Source: Raineyella sp. W15-4 (GTDB lineage: Bacteria; Actinomycetota; Actinomycetes; Propionibacteriales; Propionibacteriaceae). From it: a DNA stretch of 64,000 nt. The stretch is taken from the NCBI RefSeq assembly GCF_033170155.1, contig NZ_CP137079.1:1-64000 (forward strand), given 5' to 3'. Below, piece after piece: positions 57,970 through 64,000 of the stretch. The first letter of the stretch is position 1, and each line of letters starts with the position of its first letter. A model generated the notes under the pieces. That model did no database searches and was not told the origin of the DNA. It was given only the letters and a program-made list of their open reading frames with translations. A program made the translations under genes and the position numbers.

Positions 57970-59376
57970 ATGATACGTGGCGTCCCGGGGATCGGCATGC
58001 GGGCCAAGCTCGCGGCCGCGACCATGGCGGTCGTCGGCATTGCCCTGGTCGTCGGCACCTGCATCGTCAGCCTGGCCCTCTACACGGCGCTGATGGCCTC
58101 GGTCACCCGGGAGGCGACCAGCCAGCTGAGCGTGGCCGCCGACCTGGTCGGCCGGGAGGGTGTCGACGGGCTGACGGGTGAGACCGGCGCCGAGGTGGCG
58201 GTCGGCACGACCGTGCAACTCCTCGGCTCCGACGGCTCGGTCGTCTACTCCACCAGCGGGACCACCGCGCTGACCACCGAACATCCCGGGGTGGGGCAGG
58301 TCGTCCTGGAGGGGGCGACGCCGCTGCCGCAGCCGATCGAGGACCCCGGTCTCGTCGTCGCCTCCACCGGGGTGGCGTACGACGGCAAGCTCGGCACCGC
58401 GGTCGTCGGGGTCTCCCAGGACTCGCAGTACGAGGCGGTCCACACCGTGCTGAAGTTGCTGCTGGTCGGCACCCCGCTGATCGTCCTCGCCGCCGGTGTG
58501 GTGGCGTGGTGGCTGGTCAGTCGTTCGCTGCGCCCGGTGGAGGCGATCCGGACGACGGTGGAGTCCATCTCCTCGCGCCACCTCGAAGCCCGGGTGCCGA
58601 TCCCCAGCGTCGACGACGAGATCGGCCGACTCGCCCTGACGATGAACGCCATGCTCGGCCGTCTCGAGCTCGGCCGCCAGCAGCAGAACCAGTTCGTCGC
58701 CGACGCCAGCCACGAGCTGCGCTCACCGCTGGCCAGTCTGCACACCGCTCTGGACATGGGCACCGGTGACCCGACCGGTCGCCGCTGGCAGGACCTTGCT
58801 CCGGTGATGTCCACCGAGACCCGGCGGATGGAACGTCTCGTCGACGACCTGCTCACCCTTGCCCGCGGCGACGCGGGGATGGTGACCACCGGGCGGTGGC
58901 GCGACGTCGACCTCGACGATCTTGTGGTGGAAGAGGCCCGCCGGCCCCGCAGCCCGGGGCGGGTGGAGGTGCTCTTCGAGGTGGAACCGGCCCGGATCCG
59001 CGGCGACCGGCTGCAGCTCATCCGGGTGCTGCGCAACCTGGCCGACAATGCGGTGCGCGCCGCCTCCTCCCGGGTGGTGCTGTCGGTGGAGACCGAGGAC
59101 GACTCGGCGGTGCTCAGGGTGGAGGACGACGGACCGGGGATCCCGCCGGAGGAGCGGGACCGGGTCTTCGAACGGTTCGTCCGGTTGGACGCCGCCCGGA
59201 CCCGGGACGAGGGAGGCAGCGGCCTCGGCCTGGCCATCGTCCGCGAACTCGTCACGAACCACGGCGGGACGGTCACGGTGGACTCCTCGGCGCTGGGTGG
59301 CGCCCGGTTCACCGTACGGCTGCCGCTGGACTCCCCGGAGCCCCGTCAGGCGGCCGGACTGTCGACCAAGCGGTAG
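57970..59376 (+). CDS. sensor histidine kinase
   Basis: 468 residues. TM1 (about 14-36), extracellular sensor (37-160), TM2 (about 165-187), then a HAMP linker. The dimerisation box is DASHELRSPLASLH with phospho-acceptor His248; the N-box LADNAV, DDGPGIP and GSGLGLAIV follow. ACAGGAGGG precedes the ATG. The partner regulator lies on the opposite strand and the two 3' ends overlap by 31 bp. The signal is unknown; the periplasmic part has no recognised domain. Confidence 0.92.
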   Translation: MIRGVPGIGMRAKLAAATMAVVGIALVVGTCIVSLALYTALMASVTREATSQLSVAADLVGREGVDGLTGETGAEVAVGTTVQLLGSDGSVVYSTSGTTALTTEHPGVGQVVLEGATPLPQPIEDPGLVVASTGVAYDGKLGTAVVGVSQDSQYEAVHTVLKLLLVGTPLIVLAAGVVAWWLVSRSLRPVEAIRTTVESISSRHLEARVPIPSVDDEIGRLALTMNAMLGRLELGRQQQNQFVADASHELRSPLASLHTALDMGTGDPTGRRWQDLAPVMSTETRRMERLVDDLLTLARGDAGMVTTGRWRDVDLDDLVVEEARRPRSPGRVEVLFEVEPARIRGDRLQLIRVLRNLADNAVRAASSRVVLSVETEDDSAVLRVEDDGPGIPPEERDRVFERFVRLDAARTRDEGGSGLGLAIVRELVTNHGGTVTVDSSALGGARFTVRLPLDSPEPRQAAGLSTKR

Positions 59377-60026
59377 CCGACGCCACGGACGGTCTCGATC
59401 GAGTGCCGTCCGTACGGCTCGTCGATCTTGCGGCGCAGGTAGCTGACGTAGACCTGGATGATGTTGGTGTCCCCGGCGAACGCCGGATCCCACACCCCGT
59501 CGAGGATCTGCGACTTGGTCACCACCTGGTCGCGGCGCCGCATCAGGAACTCCAGCAGGGAGAACTCCTTGGCGGTCAGCTCGATCTCCTCGTCCGCCCG
59601 CCACACCCGGTGACTGCCCGGGTCCAGGATCAGGTCACCGACCGACAGGACGGTCGGCCGCTCCGGGGCGCCGCGCCGGATCAGCGCCCGCAGCCGGGCC
59701 ACCAGCACGACGAAGTCGAACGGTTTGGTGAGGTAGTCGTCGGCACCGAGGTCGAAGGCGTCCACCTGGTCGTACGGCCCGTCCTTGGCGGTGAGCATCA
59801 GCACCGGGGTCCAGTCCTGGTGGGCGCGCATCCCCTTGACGATGTCGTAGCCGTTCAGCGCCGGCAACATGATGTCGATCACGGCCACGTCGTAGCTGCC
59901 CTCGAGTGCCATCCACAGGCCCTCGCGGCCGTTGGCGACCACGTCGACCATGAATCCCTCGCTCCGCAGCCCGTCGGAGACGAGCTTCGAGAGGGAGGGA
60001 TCATCCTCGACCATCAGCACACGCAT
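59346..60026 (-). CDS. OmpR-family response regulator
   Basis: 226 residues. The receiver has Asp8/Asp9, phospho-acceptor Asp51 in VIDIMLP, Thr79 and Lys101. The C-terminal winged helix contains LTAKEFSLLEFLMRR and the end VRGVGYRLVDSP. It resembles the MprA/TcrA group of actinobacteria rather than PhoP. The ATG at 60026 has a -10 6 nt upstream, so the mRNA is leaderless. Its stop codon lies inside the kinase gene on the other strand. Confidence 0.93.
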   Translation of the reverse strand: MRVLMVEDDPSLSKLVSDGLRSEGFMVDVVANGREGLWMALEGSYDVAVIDIMLPALNGYDIVKGMRAHQDWTPVLMLTAKDGPYDQVDAFDLGADDYLTKPFDFVVLVARLRALIRRGAPERPTVLSVGDLILDPGSHRVWRADEEIELTAKEFSLLEFLMRRRDQVVTKSQILDGVWDPAFAGDTNIIQVYVSYLRRKIDEPYGRHSIETVRGVGYRLVDSPAA

Positions 60027-60032
60027 GTCACC

Positions 60033-60038
60033 ATTGTG
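60033..60038 (-). promoter_or_regulatory. -10 element, leaderless start of the response regulator
   Basis: CACAAT on the minus strand, 6 nt (GGTGAC) before the ATG at 60026. Confidence 0.5.
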
Positions 60039-60102
60039 GTCCCTGCGGCAAGGGCGCACCGTCCGCGGTGACCCTGCTGTGACCCGGCGATCCCGCGACG
60101 GC

Positions 60103-60108
60103 TACTGT
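60103..60108 (+). promoter_or_regulatory. -10 element, leaderless start of the phosphodiesterase
   Basis: TACTGT, 6 nt (GCAGCC) before the GTG at 60115. Confidence 0.55.
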
Positions 60109-60114
60109 GCAGCC

Positions 60115-60876
60115 GTGACCCTCGTCATCGCCCACCGCGGCTGGTCCGCCCGTCAACCCGAACAGAGCCGCGCCGCGTACGTCGCCGCGATCGACCTGGC
60201 CGCCCGCACCGGGCGCCGGCTGGGGCTGGAATGCGACACCCACTTCAGTGCCGACGACCAGCTCATTTGCCTGCACGATCTCGACCTGGCCCGCACCGGC
60301 GGGCTGCCGGTGGAGGCCCGCGACCTGACCGTCGCCCAGCTCAAGGCGGTCGACGTCGGGTCCTGGCTGGTCGGCCCGGAGGCGACCGCCGACCAGCGGG
60401 AACTGATCACCGTTCCCGAGTTGTTCGACCTGGTGGCCGAGGCCCGCGGCCGGGGCGTCGATGTCTTCGCGGTGGTGGAGACCAAGCACCCGAACCCCTG
60501 CGGCACCGATGTCGAGCGGGCCCTCGCCGGCCTGCTGCAGGAGCGCGGCTGGGTGGGCGCCGATGCGCCGGTGCGGATGATCAGCTTCGACCCCGAGGCG
60601 GTCCACGTCTTCGCCGGACTGCTGCCGGACGTCCCGCGGTCCCAGCTCCAGTTCCCGGCGGAGATTCTCGACGGCGTCGAGGCGCCGGCGATCAGCCCCT
60701 GGCTCGGCATGGTGCGCCGGCGGCCGGAGCTCGTCCGCCGCGCCCACGAGGCGGGTCTCGAGGTGCACGTCTGGACGGTGAACGACCCGGCCGACATCGC
60801 CTTCTGTCTCGACCTCGGCGTCGACGCGATCACCTCCGACCGCCCGGACCTGGCGCTGCAGCTCGTCGCCGGCTGA
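60115..60876 (+). CDS. ugpQ: glycerophosphodiester phosphodiesterase
   Basis: 253 residues, cytoplasmic (no signal peptide). LVIAHRGWSARQPEQS has the catalytic His/Arg, GLECDTHFSADDQLICLHD the Glu/Asp metal site and second His; the family's VDVFAVVETKHP and HVWTVNDPADIAFCLDLGVDAITSDRPD follow. It releases glycerol 3-phosphate from glycerophosphodiesters. It directly precedes an ABC importer of the Ugp type, which matches the UgpQ position. Start GTG is leaderless. Confidence 0.9.
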   Translation: MTLVIAHRGWSARQPEQSRAAYVAAIDLAARTGRRLGLECDTHFSADDQLICLHDLDLARTGGLPVEARDLTVAQLKAVDVGSWLVGPEATADQRELITVPELFDLVAEARGRGVDVFAVVETKHPNPCGTDVERALAGLLQERGWVGADAPVRMISFDPEAVHVFAGLLPDVPRSQLQFPAEILDGVEAPAISPWLGMVRRRPELVRRAHEAGLEVHVWTVNDPADIAFCLDLGVDAITSDRPDLALQLVAG

Positions 60877-60944
60877 GCTCGGGCGGCCGCTTCCGGCCCG
60901 TACGTCGCAGGTCAGAGCGTCCCGCGAGGAGTGGCAGCCCAGCC

Positions 60945-60999
60945 GTTCGTACGACGTACACCTCGGCGTCACATCGGAACTCCACAGCATTCACCACCC
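60945..60999 (+). promoter_or_regulatory. candidate PHO box, five 11-nt units, upstream of ugpA
   Basis: Consecutive 11-nt units: GTTCGTACGAC, GTACACCTCGG, CGTCACATCGG, AACTCCACAGC, ATTCACCACCC. Position 3-4 is mostly TC/AC and ACC follows, as in actinobacterial PhoP direct-repeat units (GTTCACC...). The row ends 19 bp before the GTG of the permease gene. The middle units are the least conserved. Confidence 0.45.
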
Positions 61000-61018
61000 T
61001 GGAGCAGCCTTAGGGCCC

Positions 61019-61957
61019 GTGAGTCCGACGATGCTCTCGCCGCGGACGAGCGGCGATCTGTCCGAGGTGGTGGTCCCCAGGCGCCGGCCGTACGCCTGGC
61101 GCGAGGTCGGGCTGGCCGCGGCGCTGGTGCTGCCCAACCTGATCCTGCTGGCGCTGTTCACCTACCGGCCGCTGCTGGACAACATCCGGCTGTCGTTCTA
61201 CCACTGGAACATCTCCTCGCCCCGCCGGACGTTCATCGGATTCGCCAACTACCTGGAGTGGTTCACCGCCCGGGACACCGGCACGGTGGTGCTGAACACG
61301 CTGATCTTCACCGTCGCCGCGGTGCTCGGGTCGATGGTGCTCGGGCTGGCCCTGGCGCTGCTGCTCGACCAGAAGCTCTTCGGCCGCGGCGCCGTACGGT
61401 CGATGGTCTTCGCCCCGTTCGTGATCTCCGGGGCGGCAATCGGTGTCGCCTTCCAGTTCGTCTTCGATCCCACCTTCGGTCTGATCAAGGACCTGCTGGA
61501 ACGGATCGGCATCGCCTCACCGAACTTCTACCAGGTGCCCGGCTGGGCCCTGTTCATGGTGACGGTGACCTACATCTGGAAGAACGTCGGCTACGTCTTC
61601 GTCATCTACCTGGCCGCCCTCCAGGGCCGCCGGGCCGAGCTGGACGAGGCCGCCGAGATCGACGGCACCTCGGCGGTCCGGACGTTCTTCCGGGTGGTCC
61701 TGCCGCAGCTGCGGCCGACCACCTTCTTCCTGTCGGTCACCGTGCTGCTCAACTCGCTGCAGGTCTTCGACATCATCAACGTGATGACCCGGGGCGGCCC
61801 ACTGGGCACCGGCACCACGACGATGGTCTACCAGGTGTACCAGGAGACCTTCGTCAACTCCCGCGCGGGCTACGGCGCCGCGGTCGCCACCATCATGTTC
61901 CTGGTCGTCCTCGCGATCACGCTCGTCCAGGTGCGACTCCAGGACAGGCAGGACTGA
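61019..61957 (+). CDS. ugpA: sugar/glycerol-3-phosphate ABC transporter permease, MalF/UgpA type
   Basis: 312 residues, six membrane helices. The cytoplasmic EAA loop is RRAELDEAAEIDGTSAVRTFFRVVLPQLRP. The N-terminal helix and LSFYHWNISSPRRTFIGFANYLEWF stretch are those of UgpA-like permeases. GTG start, with an ATG at 61031 possible. It forms a heterodimer with the next gene's product. Ligand assigned from context (UgpQ before it, binding protein after). Confidence 0.85.
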   Translation: MSPTMLSPRTSGDLSEVVVPRRRPYAWREVGLAAALVLPNLILLALFTYRPLLDNIRLSFYHWNISSPRRTFIGFANYLEWFTARDTGTVVLNTLIFTVAAVLGSMVLGLALALLLDQKLFGRGAVRSMVFAPFVISGAAIGVAFQFVFDPTFGLIKDLLERIGIASPNFYQVPGWALFMVTVTYIWKNVGYVFVIYLAALQGRRAELDEAAEIDGTSAVRTFFRVVLPQLRPTTFFLSVTVLLNSLQVFDIINVMTRGGPLGTGTTTMVYQVYQETFVNSRAGYGAAVATIMFLVVLAITLVQVRLQDRQD

Positions 61958-61959
61958 CC

Positions 61960-62952
61960 ATGTCGATCACCAACAGGACCGACGGGACCGAGACCACCGA
62001 ACCGTTCGAGCTCATCGGGTCGGACGGCCGGGCCGGCGCCACCGGGGCGAGCGGACCGGCCGGGGCCGGGACGACCGGGCCCCAGGCCGCGGCGCGTACC
62101 CGGCGACGGACCACCCCGAAGCCCGGCGAACGCGGGACGACCGGCAAGATGCTCGGCTACCTCGGCATCCTGGTCACCGTCGCGGTGATCATGGTCCCGC
62201 TCTACTTCATCGTGATCACCTCGCTGAAGACCCGCCCGGACATCTACTCCGACCCGATCACCTGGTGGCCGAACCCGCTCGCCCCGGAGAACTACCTGTA
62301 CGTGCAGCAGGAGGTGGCCTTCCTGTCCTACCTGCGCAACTCGATGATCATCACCGGGATCCTGGTGGTGGTGAAGGTCACCCTCGGGGTGCTCACCGCG
62401 TACGCCCTGGCCTACCTGCGCTTCCCCGGGCGCAACGTGATCTTCATCCTGGTGATCGCCTCGCTGATGGTGCCCAACCAGATCACCGTCATCTCGAACT
62501 ACGCGCTGGTCGCCAGCCTGGGCTGGCGGAACACCTTCCAGGGCATCATCCTGCCGCTGGCCGGGGTGGCGTTCGGCACCTTCCTGATGCGCAACCACTT
62601 CCTCTCGCTGCCGCGGGAGATCCGTGAGGCGGCGCTGATGGACGGTGCCGGGTTCGGCCGGACACTGTTCCGGGTGATCCTGCCGATGTCGTGGCCGACC
62701 GTGGTCGCCTTCACGCTGATCACGATCGTCAACGAGTGGAACGAGTACCTGTGGCCGTTCCTGATGTCGGACGGCGCCGAGGTGGCGCCGCTGCCGGTCG
62801 GCCTGACGTTCCTGCAGAACAACGAGGGCTTGACGAACTGGGGGCCGGTGATGTCCGGCACGGTGCTCGCCTCGCTGCCGATCCTGATCGTCTTCCTCAT
62901 CCTCCAGAAGCAGATGATCAAGGGCCTCACCGCCGGCGCGGTGAAGGGCTGA
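61960..62952 (+). CDS. ugpE: sugar/glycerol-3-phosphate ABC transporter permease, MalG/UgpE type
   Basis: 330 residues. A Gly/Thr/Ala-rich N-terminal tail (1-50) precedes six helices. The EAA loop is REIREAALMDGAGFGRTLFRVILP. ITIVNEWNEYLWPFLMSDG and the TNWGPVMSG end are typical. It starts 2 bp after the ugpA stop. The ATP-binding subunit (UgpC) is not in the window and may lie beyond it or elsewhere. Confidence 0.85.
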   Translation: MSITNRTDGTETTEPFELIGSDGRAGATGASGPAGAGTTGPQAAARTRRRTTPKPGERGTTGKMLGYLGILVTVAVIMVPLYFIVITSLKTRPDIYSDPITWWPNPLAPENYLYVQQEVAFLSYLRNSMIITGILVVVKVTLGVLTAYALAYLRFPGRNVIFILVIASLMVPNQITVISNYALVASLGWRNTFQGIILPLAGVAFGTFLMRNHFLSLPREIREAALMDGAGFGRTLFRVILPMSWPTVVAFTLITIVNEWNEYLWPFLMSDGAEVAPLPVGLTFLQNNEGLTNWGPVMSGTVLASLPILIVFLILQKQMIKGLTAGAVKG

Positions 62953-63041
62953 GCCCGGTATCCGTACGCCCCTGATCCCCGCGACACCCCCGAGCTCCGT
63001 ACGCGCCCGCGTGCGGCCCCAACCGAAGGAATGGAACGAGC

Positions 63042-64000
63042 ATGTCCCTGTCCCGTCGTAATTTCCTCGCCATCTCCGGCGCCGTCGCGTCGGTGGGTGC
63101 CCTCGCCGCCTGCGGCACCGGGGCCTCCGCCGGTCAGAAGGGCGACGGCACGATCCAGTTCTGGTCCAACCACCCGGGCAAGTCGCAGGCCGTCGAGCAG
63201 CAGATCATCGACGCCTGGAACGCCGCCAACCCGAAGACCCCGGCCAAGCTCGTCGACGGCGGCGCCAACTACGAGGAGCTGGGGCAGAAGTTCAACGCCG
63301 CCCTCGCCGGCGGCCAGCTGCCCGACGTGATCGTCGCCTCCGACGTCACCTGGTTCAACTTCGCCCTCAACAAGGCCACCACTCCGCTGGACGACCTGTG
63401 GACCAAGGCCGGTGTGAAGGCCGACACCTACGTGGACACCCTCCGCGAGGACTACGCCTACAACGGCAAGCACTACGGCATGCCGTACGCCCGCTCCACC
63501 AACCTGGTCTACCTGAACACCGAGCTGATGCAGAAGGCCGGCCTGGGCAGCTCCGGTCCGACCACCTGGGCGCAGTTCGCCGAGTGGGCCCCGAAGCTCA
63601 AGGAGGCCAACGGCGGCAAGCCGGCGCTGGTGATCCCGGACGGCAAGAACTACCTTGACTGGTACTTCCAGGGCATGGTGTGGACCTTCGGTGGTTCCTA
63701 CTCGAAGGACTGGACCCCCACCTTCACCTCCGCCGAGACGATCGCCGCCGGCCAGTTCCTGCAGGACCAGGTCAAGGCGGGCAACATCGCCATCTCCAAC
63801 GACGCGGTGAACCAGTTCGCCACCGGTGGCGCCGCGGGCCTGCTGGAGTCGACCGGCTCGCTGACCGGCCTGACCAAGTCCGCCAAGTCGCCGTTCTTCA
63901 CCGCCTACCTGCCCGGCCCGAAGCCCGGCGCGGCGACCGGTGGTGCCGGCCTCGGGATCCCGGCGGGGATCAGCGACGAGCGCAAGCTGAACGCGGTGAA
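63042..64000 (+). CDS. ugpB: extracellular solute-binding lipoprotein, UgpB type (3' end outside window)
   Basis: 319 codons are visible. The N-terminus has a twin-arginine Tat signal (SRRNFLAISGAVASVGALA) ending in a lipobox LAAC, so it is a Tat-exported lipoprotein. The mature part is a class-type binding protein: IQFWSNHPGKSQAVEQQIIDAWNA, GGANYEELGQKFNAALAGGQLPD, and YGMPYARSTNLVYLNTELMQKAGL. Its place after ugpE supports glycerol-3-phosphate or glycerophosphodiester capture. A GAAGGAATGGAACGAGC stretch before the ATG supplies the ribosome site. Confidence 0.88.
   Translation, partial: MSLSRRNFLAISGAVASVGALAACGTGASAGQKGDGTIQFWSNHPGKSQAVEQQIIDAWNAANPKTPAKLVDGGANYEELGQKFNAALAGGQLPDVIVASDVTWFNFALNKATTPLDDLWTKAGVKADTYVDTLREDYAYNGKHYGMPYARSTNLVYLNTELMQKAGLGSSGPTTWAQFAEWAPKLKEANGGKPALVIPDGKNYLDWYFQGMVWTFGGSYSKDWTPTFTSAETIAAGQFLQDQVKAGNIAISNDAVNQFATGGAAGLLESTGSLTGLTKSAKSPFFTAYLPGPKPGAATGGAGLGIPAGISDERKLNAV

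Noticed and set aside
59346-60026. Naming the response regulator PhoP because PHO boxes lie nearby
   Set aside because: The sequence resembles the MprA/TcrA group more, and the kinase arrangement is not that of phoPR; no claim made.
1-64000. tRNA or rRNA genes
   Set aside because: No cloverleaf with a GGTTCGA-type T-arm and no rRNA-like stretch was found on either strand by reading.

Overview
The window is 64 kb of a high-GC actinobacterial chromosome. Support for this comes from the strong G/C third-position bias, the rpsF-ssb-rpsR-rplI order, a class E-type sortase signal (LARTG), many GTG/TTG starts, and about twenty genes whose start codon sits 6 or 7 nt after a TANNNT-like -10 hexamer (leaderless transcription). 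A propionibacterial relative is possible, but that is a guess. Both edges cut genes: a short-chain dehydrogenase at the left and a solute-binding lipoprotein at the right.

Layout. 0-6.7 kb: a ribose-type sugar or polyol ABC importer (lipoprotein, double ATPase, permease) next to a dehydrogenase, a ROK regulator and an APC amino-acid permease. 6.7-11.8 kb: an orphan MarR-like operator, a PIN toxin-antitoxin pair, cysK preceded by a leaderless Cys-Cys leader peptide, galE, an IS30 transposase remnant, and two orphan genes that look more AT-rich than their surroundings. Two hairpins in this stretch share a loop and have covarying stems. 11.8-20.4 kb: an SMP-30-like lactonase, a TetR regulator divergent from an MMPL exporter with a fused, degenerate ABC ATPase domain, a YhgE/Pip protein, and a tyrosine phosphatase. 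20.4-25.4 kb: an alanine racemase-like protein and a FemX-like ligase (cell wall), then a secreted LARTG-anchored 5'-nucleotidase with a candidate PHO box. 25.7-33 kb: lipid genes (AGPS-like oxidase, acyltransferase, SDR, acyl-CoA ligase) interleaved with endonuclease IV and an aldo/keto reductase.

33-37 kb: two DUF805 membrane proteins, the rpsF-ssb-rpsR-rplI operon with an S6:S18 autoregulatory leader, and a VapBC pair where dnaB often lies. 37-46 kb: MATE exporter, NTF2-like protein, aromatic aminotransferase, DUF885 peptidase, GNAT enzyme, arsenate reductase with a coupled leader ORF, and an F420-type NADP oxidoreductase. 46-54 kb: UppP, a PadR/permease-prefix pair divergent from a YhfC-like protein, an MFS exporter with its own PadR regulator, and a CPA1 antiporter with a UBP-type zinc finger. 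54-64 kb: PCD-VOC fusion, Nudix, GNAT, phosphodiester glycosidase, a histidine kinase and response regulator that overlap tail to tail, and a ugpQ-ugpA-ugpE-ugpB set with a candidate five-unit PHO box.

Themes that link genes: a possible Pho regulon (nucleotidase plus glycerophosphodiester uptake), cell-wall precursor genes (Alr-like, FemX-like, UppP), ether/phospholipid genes, and translation-based control by very short leaderless ORFs. The cysK leader peptide is the clearest regulatory system seen here. No rRNA, tRNA or CRISPR array was found. All calls come from reading the sequence; no database search was run.
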